Positions 1 through 7,772 of a DNA stretch of 17,399 nucleotides are shown here, piece by piece. Under the pieces are notes generated by a model. It made no database searches, had not been told where the DNA came from, and was given only the letters and a program-made list of their open reading frames with translations. Position 1 is the first letter of the stretch. Each line of letters starts with the position of its first letter. The position numbers and the translations under genes are program-made. The stretch is from Bacteroidales bacterium (lineage in GTDB: Bacteria > Bacteroidota > Bacteroidia > Bacteroidales > Muribaculaceae), in assembly GCA_900752535.1 (NCBI GenBank), contig CAADVV010000156.1, positions 1-17,399 of the forward strand, written 5' to 3'.

Positions 1-87
1 CTCCATTAGTGCCGGTTTGCGGTGGGCGGCGGGCGTTGCCGCCACAAGGGACAGCAACGCCACGAAGAAGAACAACAGTTTTTTCAT
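1..87 (-). CDS. Secreted protein, N-terminus only (possible lysozyme-like gene after traQ)
   Basis: This reading frame runs off the left edge; only the first 29 codons are present. It begins MKKLLFFFVALLSLVAATPA, a classic signal peptide: two lysines, a hydrophobic core of about 15 residues, then a small-residue cleavage region. Its ATG overlaps the traQ stop codon in an ATGA (84-87), so it is translationally coupled to traQ and is the next gene of the tra operon. In related Bacteroidales elements the gene after traQ is usually a lysozyme-like glycoside hydrolase thought to open peptidoglycan for the conjugation channel. That identity comes from position alone; no catalytic part lies in the window. 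Confidence 0.7.
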   Translation of the reverse strand, partial: MKKLLFFFVALLSLVAATPAAHRKPALME

Positions 88-587
88 CGGATAACGGGTG
101 TTACGGGGCCGACAACCGGGCCGATGATAGTGCCGCCGTTATCATCGCCTTTGTCCTTGCCGTTGAACTCGAAGGTCTGCTCCCACGGGGTAGAATTGAA
201 ATTATCCTGCACCACCACGAGGAATTTATGTGCATCGGCACTCTTAGCGGTATAGTTGAGCCGGAAAGTCTTGCTTTCCAGAAGAACACGGTCGTTGTTG
301 ACAAGCACCGGGCCATCAACGAGCTTGAGAGTGCCTTCGCCGTCATACTGGAAATAGCGGATTGTGTAGAGGGTGTTGTTGTAGTTGCCCTCCGGCTTTA
401 TCTCAAAGCGCAGTTCCACAGTCTGCCCCTGCGCGATTTTGTCTCCGTAGGGCATCACTTCCACCGTGAACGGATAGGACTGCTGCACATCGAGGTCGTC
501 GGAACAGGATGCGAGGCTGCACACGGCAGCGATTACGAGAGAGAGGAAGGCGATTAAGCCGAATGATTTTTTATTGGATTTTTTCAT
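84..587 (-). CDS. traQ: TraQ, DUF3872 family conjugation lipoprotein
   Basis: The protein has 167 residues. The N-terminus is a lipoprotein signal: lysine-rich start, hydrophobic core, then LASC with Cys28 as the lipidated residue. The next residues, SDDLD, resemble the acidic export signal that sends Bacteroidetes lipoproteins to the cell surface. The remainder looks like a beta-sandwich: FTVEVMPYGDKIAQGQTVELRF and later alternating strands, matching what I know of the DUF3872/TraQ family. It lies 15 bp after traP and overlaps the next secreted-protein gene by 4 bp. The exact function of TraQ is not settled; a role at the outer membrane or surface of the mating apparatus is inferred from the lipoprotein signal. 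Confidence 0.85.
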   Translation of the reverse strand: MKKSNKKSFGLIAFLSLVIAAVCSLASCSDDLDVQQSYPFTVEVMPYGDKIAQGQTVELRFEIKPEGNYNNTLYTIRYFQYDGEGTLKLVDGPVLVNNDRVLLESKTFRLNYTAKSADAHKFLVVVQDNFNSTPWEQTFEFNGKDKGDDNGGTIIGPVVGPVTPVIR

Positions 588-602
588 ATTGGTGTCTGTT
601 TT

Positions 603-1469
603 TTAGAGTTTGAGTTTTGATGTTTTCTTGGGTGTGAGCGATTGCAGGTAGTCGTTCAGATCCTTGTGGTCGGGATAGAGTGCGGATTTATCGCTCACCC
701 TGTCGCCGAACTCGCGTCGCAGTCTGGCGACTGCGGCGCGCCCGGCGGTGTCGTTGTCGAGATAGCACAGTATCATCGGGTATTCAGCAAGAACCGGGAT
801 TGCCTTGCCGACATTAGCCACGGAGTTAAGCACAACACTGTCGTTGCCGTCGTTGTAGCCGAGGCGTTCAGCCGAAAGGAAGTCGAAGAAGCCCTCAAAC
901 ACGTTGCAGCGCGGATTGCCGCCGGATATGCGTGTAATGCTCTTTGGTGGATAACTCCCCTTAAAAAAGGGATTCCGAAGCTCAAATCCGTGGTCGTTGT
1001 TCTCAAGGCCGATGGCGTAATAGTGTTTGCCGTGAAGCTCATAGTCCACCTGCACGCAGTAGCGTTGTGCAATCTCTTTCGGTATGCCCCGCTCTGCCAG
1101 ATAGCGGAGCAACGTGGGCGACTCCAGCCGGGATATTTCCACATTTTCAAATGTAGGTTCCTCGACAAATGGCACGGGTTTGTAAGGCTCTGCCACGGGC
1201 ATATCCATCTTTTCAGCGATATACCGTGCCTGCTCAACGAAATCGGTCTTACCCGACAATACCCCGGCGAGCGTGAAGATGTCGCCGCCTTCGCCTGTAC
1301 CAAAATCGAACCATACGCCTTTTCGCGGATTGACATGGAACGAGGGCTTTCTCTCGTTGCGGTACGGCGCATAGAACCACAGACCTTTGCTGTCGCGTCC
1401 CGTCGGATCGTAGCCGAGACGGTGCAGGAAATCCACAAGGGACATTTCTTTGATTGCGTCTATATCCAT
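603..1469 (-). CDS. traP: TraP, primase-like protein with degenerate zinc-finger and TOPRIM domains
   Basis: The protein has 288 residues. Residues about 10-90 align with the DnaG-type CHC2 zinc-binding domain (LWFYAPYRNERKPSF, then WFDFGTGEGGD), but the usual Cys/His ligands are replaced, so zinc is probably not bound. Residues about 185-275 form a TOPRIM fold: FEGFFD with Glu192 and CYLDNDTAG with Asp238 and Asp240, the acidic metal-binding residues of DnaG-type primases. There is no separate RNA-polymerase basic core or helicase-binding domain, so it is much shorter than DnaG. In conjugative elements such proteins are thought to prime or protect the transferred strand in the recipient; that role is inferred. 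It sits between a 150-aa relative and traQ. Confidence 0.85.
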   Translation of the reverse strand: MDIDAIKEMSLVDFLHRLGYDPTGRDSKGLWFYAPYRNERKPSFHVNPRKGVWFDFGTGEGGDIFTLAGVLSGKTDFVEQARYIAEKMDMPVAEPYKPVPFVEEPTFENVEISRLESPTLLRYLAERGIPKEIAQRYCVQVDYELHGKHYYAIGLENNDHGFELRNPFFKGSYPPKSITRISGGNPRCNVFEGFFDFLSAERLGYNDGNDSVVLNSVANVGKAIPVLAEYPMILCYLDNDTAGRAAVARLRREFGDRVSDKSALYPDHKDLNDYLQSLTPKKTSKLKL

Positions 1470-1472
1470 AGG

Positions 1473-1925
1473 CTAAAAGCGCATTTTGCGTCCGGGCTTC
1501 GGTTTCGGGGTTTCCTCCTTCGGCTGCTCCTGCACGGCATCGGCTCTTTTGCCGTCTTTGTTCTTGACAGGCATTGCCAGTATCATATCAGCATTGGCAC
1601 TCTCGCCGTTACCCAGCACCTCGTAACATTTGAAGTCCATAATCTTTTTCATCTCGACTGCGATGAAAAGATTTAATTCCGAGCGGTTGCAACTGCCGGT
1701 TATCTCGTATGCGAGGTCATATATTCCGCCGTAGCATTTCTCCGGCTCCTGCTTGTCGTACCAGCCGTTCTTTTCGGTATCCACTACGATGGAGCCATTG
1801 GAGGAATACGGGCTGTCGTATGTCAGACGGTTGCCGTCGCGCGCTGTCGGCTCATAGCCCATAGCCCGCATGAAATCCGCGAGAGGCAGATTGTGTATGT
1901 CAAGGTCGAATACTTTGATACCCAT
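1473..1925 (-). CDS. Primase zinc-domain-like protein, paralogous to the TraP N-terminus
   Basis: This 150-residue protein, 3 bp from both neighbours (traO upstream, traP downstream), resembles the first 90 residues of TraP. LADFMRAMGYEPTARDGNRL matches LVDFLHRLGYDPTGRDSKGL; DSPYSSNGSIVVDTEKNGWYD matches APYRNERKPSFHVNPRKGVWFD; then YGGIYDLAYEITG matches GGDIFTLAGVLSG. The zinc ligands are missing here too, and no TOPRIM domain follows. The C-terminus (about 110-150) is Lys/Pro/Glu-rich and probably disordered, ending PKPGRKMRF. It may be a nucleic-acid or protein-binding partner of TraP. The homology is my own reading of the two sequences; the function is unknown. Confidence 0.8.
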   Translation of the reverse strand: MGIKVFDLDIHNLPLADFMRAMGYEPTARDGNRLTYDSPYSSNGSIVVDTEKNGWYDKQEPEKCYGGIYDLAYEITGSCNRSELNLFIAVEMKKIMDFKCYEVLGNGESANADMILAMPVKNKDGKRADAVQEQPKEETPKPKPGRKMRF

Positions 1926-1928
1926 AGC

Positions 1929-2510
1929 TCACTCGATTATGAATTTTACGCCGACACCATACTGCGTATGAAAATGTCCGGTTGAGTTGCCGAATACAAA
2001 CCTCTCCTTCACATTGGCTGTCAGGGCGATTTTATCAGACAGATAGAAATCCGCCGAGAGAGTGAGCGCACCGCCATAGATGAAGGCGTCTCCGTTGTGG
2101 AGCGTGGAGCCGTCGGACAGGGTGTGTCTGCCCCAGTTTACCGTTTCATAGCCGCCGAGAGCCGACACGCCGCCATAGAGGTGGAAGGTCTGCGAATAGT
2201 CGCTGACAAGGTGGAGATTGTATCCCGCCTCCGCCGTGAACTGTGCCACGGGGATACGGCCCTTTTCCGCGTAAGGCTTATAAGTCTGGAGATACTCGCC
2301 GCCTAAGCCCCATGTGTTCGCGCCACCCTTGAACACCGAGTAATACACTCCGAAAGAATATCCGCAGTCGCGGGAGTTGCCGGTATAAAAACCGTCTGCC
2401 ATATTCGCCTTTATTTCCACCGCTGACATACCGGGGAGGCATCGCTGGGCCATTGCCTGCCCTCCGCAGAGGGCAAGCATGGCAGCGATTATCATTATCG
2501 CTTTTCTCAT
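1929..2510 (-). CDS. traO: TraO, outer-membrane conjugation protein
   Basis: The protein has 193 residues and a clear signal peptide (MRKAIMIIAAMLALCGGQAMA, cleavage before Gln22). The mature part is rich in Gly, Tyr and alternating short strands (YSFGVYYSVFKGGANTWGLGGEY, TFHLYGGVSALGGYETV, ALTLSADFYLSDKIALTANV), and it ends in a strand-like TQYGVGVKFIIE, the pattern of a small outer-membrane beta-barrel. This fits the TraO family of Bacteroidetes conjugative transposons. It lies 3 bp after traN and 3 bp before the primase-like gene. It probably forms, with TraN and TraM, the outer-membrane part of the transfer channel; the barrel architecture is inferred from composition and strand periodicity. 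Confidence 0.85.
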   Translation of the reverse strand: MRKAIMIIAAMLALCGGQAMAQRCLPGMSAVEIKANMADGFYTGNSRDCGYSFGVYYSVFKGGANTWGLGGEYLQTYKPYAEKGRIPVAQFTAEAGYNLHLVSDYSQTFHLYGGVSALGGYETVNWGRHTLSDGSTLHNGDAFIYGGALTLSADFYLSDKIALTANVKERFVFGNSTGHFHTQYGVGVKFIIE

Positions 2511-2513
2511 AGG

Positions 2514-3527
2514 TTACTGGATTGAAAGTTCGTCGATTACGTTTGCACGCACAATATCCTCGTTCTCCACCACGAAGGACTGGTGCCGACCGCCGTCCTT
2601 TTCGGCGACCTCGATAACGAGCTGCTTATCGTCTGGAATAGTGAATTTCTCCAGCGCAAACACCGTTCTCTCCGATGATTTTGCAGGAACGACCACTACA
2701 TAGTTCTGGGCGCGGAGAGGCTCCAAGACCTGCTCCTGCATGGCGGTACGCTTGATAACCTTCTTATCCACAACTTTGAACGATACAAAATCTATGTCGA
2801 AAGGAATATTGGATGTATTCTTCAGCTCCGTATGAAAATACAGCAGACCGTTGTTGGCGTAGATTGATTTCAGAAGGAACTGCACTCCGAAACGCTTTGA
2901 GCCGATATGCTTGATTTCACGCTTGTTCTGCTTGTGGATTGACTTCATAATCAGCTTTACAAGCATAGGGCTTTCACTGCCGAGCCTTTCCAGATAGATT
3001 TCCTGCGCGTTGTTGGGACGGTTCACCGATTCGCCATCGTGGAGGAAGTCAGTCATTTCGATACTGAGCAACAGCGGCTCTTTGGCGAATTTCACGTTAA
3101 ACGTGTAATAGCTGCCATCTTCGGTAATGACCGACAGGTTTGTTTCCTGCTTGAACGACTTGAAGGCCGATTTTACACGCAGCACGTTCTTCGCGCCGTC
3201 GGCAAGTCCGGCGACAAGATTTTCATTACCCAAATCGACATAAGTGATTTCAGCCGGGAAGATGATGTGCGTCGTCTTGTCATAGCATACCTCTAAGGCG
3301 TGAGGCGGAATCATACGGTCAAAGCCGACTTTACGGGTAAGACCGCTGAACTTGTCGCCGTCAGTATAGTTGCCGCCGTACACGTTCAAGTCGTGTTCGG
3401 CTATCTGTTCTGTGGCAGACGACACATTGTTATCGGTACTATCGACCGTCTTTTTGCCTTTTGCAAAGGCGGGGATTGCCATGCCTATGACGGCAAAGGC
3501 GGAAAGAATAATTGTTTTCAGTTTCAT
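2514..3527 (-). CDS. traN: TraN, VirB9-like periplasmic/outer-membrane conjugation protein (DUF4138)
   Basis: The protein has 337 residues and a signal peptide (MKLKTIILSAFAVIGMAIPAFA). A low-complexity linker follows, then beta-rich domains typical of TraN/DUF4138: residues around 75-100 (HALEVCYDKTTHIIFPAEITYVDLGNENLVAG), a central region with HIGSKRFGVQFLLKSIYANN and TELKNTSNIPFDIDFVSFKVVDKK, and a C-terminal strand region. By position and fold TraN is the VirB9-like partner of VirB10-like TraM. The gene starts 26 bp after traM. Its leader shares 16-17 nt with that of traI, directly abutting the ATG, which supports both starts. It ends 3 bp before traO. Confidence 0.9.
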   Translation of the reverse strand: MKLKTIILSAFAVIGMAIPAFAKGKKTVDSTDNNVSSATEQIAEHDLNVYGGNYTDGDKFSGLTRKVGFDRMIPPHALEVCYDKTTHIIFPAEITYVDLGNENLVAGLADGAKNVLRVKSAFKSFKQETNLSVITEDGSYYTFNVKFAKEPLLLSIEMTDFLHDGESVNRPNNAQEIYLERLGSESPMLVKLIMKSIHKQNKREIKHIGSKRFGVQFLLKSIYANNGLLYFHTELKNTSNIPFDIDFVSFKVVDKKVIKRTAMQEQVLEPLRAQNYVVVVPAKSSERTVFALEKFTIPDDKQLVIEVAEKDGGRHQSFVVENEDIVRANVIDELSIQ

Positions 3528-3553
3528 TTTTTACGTTGGATTTTTAGTGGTTT

Positions 3554-4747
3554 TTAATTGTTTTCCGGCTGGTAAAGCATTACGCGGTACCCGGATTTGA
3601 GATGCACCTTGACGGTGCGCATCTTTTTTGTGAGATACTGGCTTACACCGTTGATAAGTCCACGGCCCACATCGGAGGCAATCTGCGCTCCGGCATCGGT
3701 GGAGATGTTGATGGAACTGCCCATCGTGCTGCCCATGTTGGCACCGATTTCGTGGAGCGCGTCCGATTCCATTGAGTTGGGGATGTTTATTCCCTCCTGA
3801 CCGTCGGAATCATATACTTTCAGCTCTACTTCATAGATTGAGCCTCCCGTTTCTACCGAGGTAATCTCTATCTCCAGACGCTCGTCCTGCAACCTTGCCA
3901 GTCCCGTCAGCGTGGTCTGTCGAGGAATAAGCCTGTTGCCAATCCACATCGGTTCGGTTGTCCGCAGTTTCACGGATTGACCGTTGGTTACCGACTGGTC
4001 TCCGGCAATTACAGCGGCGATTGTGTTCCTGCCTGCCGAGTGTTTTATGCCCACCGATGTATTGAAGCCACGGTCGTTTGTGGCGGCACTCAAAGTCGAT
4101 ACGACATTGTGGGTCACGTTCTGCACCGGCTGCACGTTGCGTTTCCCTTTCTCATCGGACTGAGCCGGAGGTGCCTGACCGTCGGCATTATTGCCGTTAC
4201 CCATATACTGCGCCGCCAACTGATAAGACCTTTCAAGCAATTCCATCTCGTTGGGTTGCTGAGACTGTTGCGTCATGGCATTCTGCATCTCCAGCTCATC
4301 AATCCGCGCCTGCAATTCAGCAACCTGCGCCGATTCATTATAGTCAGGCACATAAAAATCCTGTAACGATGCCTGCGCCTGCTGGTATGCCGCCGCAGAG
4401 TTCTGGATTTCATCGGGGACTGTCGGTGTTGCCGGGGCAGTAACCGTGTCGAGTTGTAGCGATACGGCGTTGATTGTGCTGTCATTGCGCGACTTGTCTT
4501 TCTGCGCTGCCTCCTGTTCGTATGCTTTCAGTTTAGTGTCGGGCATACCGGCGGAAGTCTGGTCGGGCAGCTCCATGTTCGCCTTCCCCTTTGCCGCCTC
4601 ATCCTCTCCGCTTGGGGCGAAGATAATCCACAGGCATACGAGAAAGGACAATATAAGGAGTGTATAGACCGTGAGGCGTTTGAGCCGCTCCCGTTCAGCC
4701 ACAGTCTTGGGCGTGAACTTGGTTTTGAGGTCGTCAAGGAATTTCAT
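3554..4747 (-). CDS. traM: TraM, VirB10-like core-complex protein
   Basis: The protein has 397 residues. A short cytoplasmic N-terminus precedes one transmembrane segment (about 25-44, TVYTLLILSFLVCLWIIF). A long Gln/Ala-rich periplasmic linker with coiled-coil character follows (AELQARIDELEMQNAMTQQ and neighbours, about 140-180), then a C-terminal beta domain (about 215-397: TLSAATNDRGFNTSV, AVIAGDQSVTNGQSVKLRT, PRQTTLTGLARLQDERLEIEI, GINIPNSMESDA). This is the TraM family of Bacteroidetes conjugative transposons, the VirB10-type protein that spans the envelope and links the inner-membrane ATPase part to the outer-membrane channel. The start overlaps the end of traL by 14 bp. Confidence 0.92.
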   Translation of the reverse strand: MKFLDDLKTKFTPKTVAERERLKRLTVYTLLILSFLVCLWIIFAPSGEDEAAKGKANMELPDQTSAGMPDTKLKAYEQEAAQKDKSRNDSTINAVSLQLDTVTAPATPTVPDEIQNSAAAYQQAQASLQDFYVPDYNESAQVAELQARIDELEMQNAMTQQSQQPNEMELLERSYQLAAQYMGNGNNADGQAPPAQSDEKGKRNVQPVQNVTHNVVSTLSAATNDRGFNTSVGIKHSAGRNTIAAVIAGDQSVTNGQSVKLRTTEPMWIGNRLIPRQTTLTGLARLQDERLEIEITSVETGGSIYEVELKVYDSDGQEGINIPNSMESDALHEIGANMGSTMGSSINISTDAGAQIASDVGRGLINGVSQYLTKKMRTVKVHLKSGYRVMLYQPENN

Positions 4748-5027
4748 GGCCCGTGCTGTTTGTGGGTAATTCCAGTTGCTGAATATGCTCTATCTCTACC
4801 GCCTGCCGAGCGTGTCCGGCTCCCATCTTGTAGCAGGCGTGTCCGAACACGAAGAATGCTACAAGAATAAATGCCGAGAGAAGAATGGTAACGACCATAA
4901 GGCGTTGCTTGTTGGGCATATCGTCACAGGCTTTTTTCACCCGTTCTTTGATTTTCCCTTTCGGGCCGTGCCACACCTTATTATATAAGGGTGCCACAAG
5001 GTTGCGGATTTTCTGTTTTATACTCAT
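4734..5027 (-). CDS. traL: TraL, small inner-membrane conjugation protein (DUF3989-like)
   Basis: The protein has 97 residues. A basic cytoplasmic N-terminus (MSIKQKIRNLVAPLYNKVWHGPKGKIKERVKK) leads to one transmembrane helix (about 43-62, LMVVTILLSAFILVAFFVFG) and a short periplasmic tail. Its size, topology and place between traK and traM fit TraL of Bacteroidetes conjugative transposons. The ATG overlaps the traK stop by 4 bp and the end overlaps traM by 14 bp, so production is translationally coupled. Its molecular role is not known beyond being part of the transfer apparatus. Confidence 0.85.
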   Translation of the reverse strand: MSIKQKIRNLVAPLYNKVWHGPKGKIKERVKKACDDMPNKQRLMVVTILLSAFILVAFFVFGHACYKMGAGHARQAVEIEHIQQLELPTNSTGHEIP

Positions 5028-5659
5028 TGGGACAATGTTCGTTTTGTGGTTATCAAATCTTTGTTTTCAAGGATTGTCAGACCCTCGATCATGAAGCCGT
5101 TGGGATTGTCGTCTGAGCGCGACACATTAGAAAGACGGCACTGGGTTATGAGCGACCTTTCTGTCACGTTGCTCTGACGGATAATCATCTGCCGGGCGTA
5201 GGTTCTAACCTGATAGGGATAGTCGTTGAAATCGGCGACTATGCTGTCCACCTGCAACACTTGTGTGATGTTCCCGGCGATGATGCGGTTGTAGTATCCC
5301 TTCTCCACATAATCGGAGTAGTAGTTGTAGGCACTCCTGTCGGCCAGAGACATGGCGCGGTTGATGTTGTGTTCAATCGCCGACTTGTCGGGCGACAGGG
5401 TGAAGAACAATTCGTGAAAGCGTCGGACGTGTTCATGCGCCTCCGCCGGCCTGTTCTGCTCCATGTCCTGAGACAAGGCAAGCATAAGCGACTTGCCGTT
5501 GTCGAGGACATAGATTTTCTCGCGCTGCTTTTCGGCGAAGTTCAGCGACAGCACCACGGAGCCGATTGCGATGAAGGCGCAGAGCGATACCATGACTATG
5601 CCGAACAGCCTTATCTGCCGAAAAGAGGTCTCAATGTTTTTTAATGACTTAAATTCCAT
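5024..5659 (-). CDS. traK: TraK, VirB8-like inner-membrane conjugation protein
   Basis: The protein has 211 residues. MEFKSLKNIETSFRQIRLFG is followed by a single transmembrane helix (about 18-40) and a periplasmic domain of about 165 residues (YVLDNGKSLMLALSQDMEQNRPAEAHEHVRRFHELFFTLSP and NRIIAGNITQVLQVDSIVADF). This is the well-conserved TraK family, with bitopic topology and an NTF2-like periplasmic domain comparable to VirB8. It should nucleate the assembly of TraM and TraN. The gene lies 29 bp after traJ and overlaps traL by 4 bp. Confidence 0.92.
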   Translation of the reverse strand: MEFKSLKNIETSFRQIRLFGIVMVSLCAFIAIGSVVLSLNFAEKQREKIYVLDNGKSLMLALSQDMEQNRPAEAHEHVRRFHELFFTLSPDKSAIEHNINRAMSLADRSAYNYYSDYVEKGYYNRIIAGNITQVLQVDSIVADFNDYPYQVRTYARQMIIRQSNVTERSLITQCRLSNVSRSDDNPNGFMIEGLTILENKDLITTKRTLSQ

Positions 5660-5688
5660 TTAATCAGTGTTTGAATAGTGTCAGAATA

Positions 5689-6708
5689 CTATTTAAGGAG
5701 TTTGCCGACGCGCCCTGCCACATTACCTGCCACACCACCTGCGACACTTCCGGCCCATGAGCCTCCCGTCATGGCGGTGTTGTTGATCGAGCGGTTATAG
5801 CTGCCCATACCACCGGCCTGAATAATCCAGCCTGCGACAGTCGGAATCGTGAAGTAGCCGATAATGCCGATAATCATGAACACCGTGTAAGCGGTGTTGC
5901 TCCCGTCAAGGTCAACATTCGGATTATTAGTTAGTTCCGAAATGTCGTTCTGCAACATCAGCACCTGTATTTTCGCCAAAATAGTCGAAAAGAGGTCTGC
6001 AACCGGTAGCCATAGATAGGTCTGAATGTATCGGCATATCCATTGGACGAGGGTGTGCTGGAATCCGTCCCAGACCGATATGGCAAAGGAAATCGGTCCC
6101 AATATCGCCAGGACAATAAGGAAGAATGTCCTTATGGTGTCTATCGTGAGCGAGGCAGCCTGAAAGAGCATTTCCAGCAACTCACGAAAGAAATTCTGGA
6201 TTGCCTTTTTAACTTTATACATTCCTCTCTCGATATACATTCCGGCGGCTGTTCCTATCTCAGTCACGCCCAACTCATCAATCTGCCTGTCAAACTCGGC
6301 GTCATCCACGAGGTAGGCCGTTGACGGGTCATTCATCATCTGTTCATACTCCAATCGGTCTTTTTCCTCCCGGTACTTTTTCATGTCAAGGGTCTGGCCT
6401 TCGAGCATCGAGGCTGTGCCTTGCACAATCGGCGACATTACGGAGTTTATGGTACCGAGTACGACCGTTGGAAAGAACATTATGCAGAATCCGATTACAA
6501 ACGGACGAAGCAGCGGGAACACATCTATCGGTTCGGCTCTTGCGAGTGCCTGCCATATTCGGTATGCGACAAAGAACAACGCACCTAATCCGGCTATTCC
6601 CTGGGCCACTCCTGCCATGTCGCCGCACAATGGCATCATCTCATCATAGAGCGACCGGAGTATGGAGTGGAGATTTGAGAAATCTATCGCGCAAAGCATA
6701 GGCATCAC
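5689..6708 (-). CDS. traJ: TraJ, polytopic VirB6-like inner-membrane channel protein
   Basis: The protein has 339 residues and several long hydrophobic segments: about 35-55 (VAQGIAGLGALFFVAYRIW), 68-90 (PFVIGFCIMFFPTVVLGTI), one around 190-225 (SLTIDTIRTFFLIVLAILGPISFAISVW) and one around 275-300 (YTVFMIIGIIGYFTIPTVAGWII). A charged loop lies between the second and third. The C-terminus is Gly/Ala-rich (AGSVAGGVAGNVAGRVGKLLK). This matches TraJ of Bacteroidetes conjugative transposons, the polytopic VirB6-like component. It overlaps the traI stop in an ATGA; a second in-frame Met at residue 2 makes the exact start ambiguous by one codon. Confidence 0.9.
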   Translation of the reverse strand: MMPMLCAIDFSNLHSILRSLYDEMMPLCGDMAGVAQGIAGLGALFFVAYRIWQALARAEPIDVFPLLRPFVIGFCIMFFPTVVLGTINSVMSPIVQGTASMLEGQTLDMKKYREEKDRLEYEQMMNDPSTAYLVDDAEFDRQIDELGVTEIGTAAGMYIERGMYKVKKAIQNFFRELLEMLFQAASLTIDTIRTFFLIVLAILGPISFAISVWDGFQHTLVQWICRYIQTYLWLPVADLFSTILAKIQVLMLQNDISELTNNPNVDLDGSNTAYTVFMIIGIIGYFTIPTVAGWIIQAGGMGSYNRSINNTAMTGGSWAGSVAGGVAGNVAGRVGKLLK

Positions 6709-7343
6709 CAGTATTTTTCAGAGCCGTCGCCGTAAAGACTTATGACACGCTGGGTATCGGCTTTCTTTTTGGCGCGGAGATATGAAACGCTGATGTTCTT
6801 GTTGGTGAAATACGCCGTCAGGTTCTTCAGGCGTTTCATCTCCTTGTAGCAGTCATCCACCACATCCATTCTGTCCTTGTCGGTCATGCTCAGTGTCGTT
6901 ATATTGACTACCTGCTTCAAATCGCCGAGGACGCCGTTGGCTTCTTCAAGAATCCGGGTGTAGCCGGAGGCGATTGCTGAGAGTTCCGCACTTGTGAAAT
7001 TGGGGTCGGTCAACATCTTTTTGAAGTTGTTGACATAGTAGCCTGATATATCGCCCAGCATCAGGACTGTCTGCTGAACCTTGCGTGCGTCGCGGACAAG
7101 ATTGTTGACTGCTTGCAAAGCATCATAATATTTCTTTGCCTGCTGGTAGATTTTAACCGTCTCTTGAAAATTTCGCACCATATTTGTCGCGGTCGTTGAC
7201 TCCTGCACGAGTGATTTTGAAGAGTTTACGATGGATTGGGCGATGTTAGACGGGTCTATGACCGTCCATTGGGCATTTGCCCTACCCGTGCCTAACAGTA
7301 GGCACAGGGCGATAAGGGGAAATAGATATTTCAGTTGTCTCAT
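6705..7343 (-). CDS. traI: TraI, secreted periplasmic conjugation protein (DUF4141), start revised inward
   Basis: I place the start at 7343, not at the upstream ATG at 7406. From 7343 the protein (212 residues) opens directly with a signal peptide, MRQLKYLFPLIALCLLLGTG, followed by RANA and cleavage before Gln25. The bases in front of this ATG (AAAATCCAACGTAAAA) are the same as those in front of traN. The longer form would bury the signal under 21 non-typical residues. The mature protein starts QWTVIDPSNIAQSIVNSSKS, the hallmark of the TraI/DUF4141 family, and is mostly helical with coiled-coil potential (about 40-190), comparable in role to VirB5. It follows the DUF3876 gene and overlaps traJ by 4 bp. 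Confidence 0.9.
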   Translation of the reverse strand: MRQLKYLFPLIALCLLLGTGRANAQWTVIDPSNIAQSIVNSSKSLVQESTTATNMVRNFQETVKIYQQAKKYYDALQAVNNLVRDARKVQQTVLMLGDISGYYVNNFKKMLTDPNFTSAELSAIASGYTRILEEANGVLGDLKQVVNITTLSMTDKDRMDVVDDCYKEMKRLKNLTAYFTNKNISVSYLRAKKKADTQRVISLYGDGSEKYW

Positions 7344-7402
7344 TTTTACGTTGGATTTTGCTTTGGCAAAAGCCATAGCGGTTATTGATTGATTGTGTGG
7401 AT

Positions 7403-7762
7403 TCACTCGGTGAGGTGCATTGAATAATCCTCAAAAGAGCCGTCTTTCCTCTTGTATGAATCATTCGGATAGATTGTGAGGAACGAACCGTCTGGGTCTG
7501 GCAGGAGTTCTGTCCGTATTCCACGTTTGAAAAAGTGGAATACATCGTTCTTGCTGTCGTAGTGGAGAGGATACATTTCCGATTTCTCTACAAACTCGGA
7601 ATCATAGTTGGCTCCGAAGAAGATAAAGAAGCGGCCACCGTGTTCCGATATTTCAATATCGTGAGGCGCGTCCTCACAGCTTTCCCATTCTCCGAGAAGC
7701 TGAAAACGGGGGTCGGCAATCAGCCGACCTTTGGTTTGAAGGGTCATTTCTGTTTTAATCAT
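7403..7762 (-). CDS. DUF3876-type protein of the tra operon
   Basis: The protein has 119 residues, with no signal peptide or transmembrane segment. MIKTEMTLQTKGRLIADPRFQLLGEWESCEDAPHDIEI, then a beta-rich core with GGRFFIFFGANYDS and HYDSKNDVFHFFKRG, looks like a small lipocalin-like or sheet-rich cytosolic protein. I recognise it as the DUF3876 family found between traG and traI in Bacteroidetes conjugative transposons. Its function is unknown. It lies 10 bp after the 48-aa membrane gene. A 59-bp gap containing a weak hairpin (around 7360-7375) separates it from the chosen traI start. Confidence 0.75.
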   Translation of the reverse strand: MIKTEMTLQTKGRLIADPRFQLLGEWESCEDAPHDIEISEHGGRFFIFFGANYDSEFVEKSEMYPLHYDSKNDVFHFFKRGIRTELLPDPDGSFLTIYPNDSYKRKDGSFEDYSMHLTE

Positions 7763-7772
7763 ATTTTTGTGG

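Noticed and set aside
642..1676. 344-codon open frame on the plus strand opposite traP and its neighbour
   Set aside because: It is antisense to two well-supported tra genes, spans their junction, shows no family features, and reflects their codon composition.
7344..7406. Longer TraI starting at 7406
   Set aside because: It would bury the signal peptide 21 residues inside the protein; the inner ATG has the same leader as traN.
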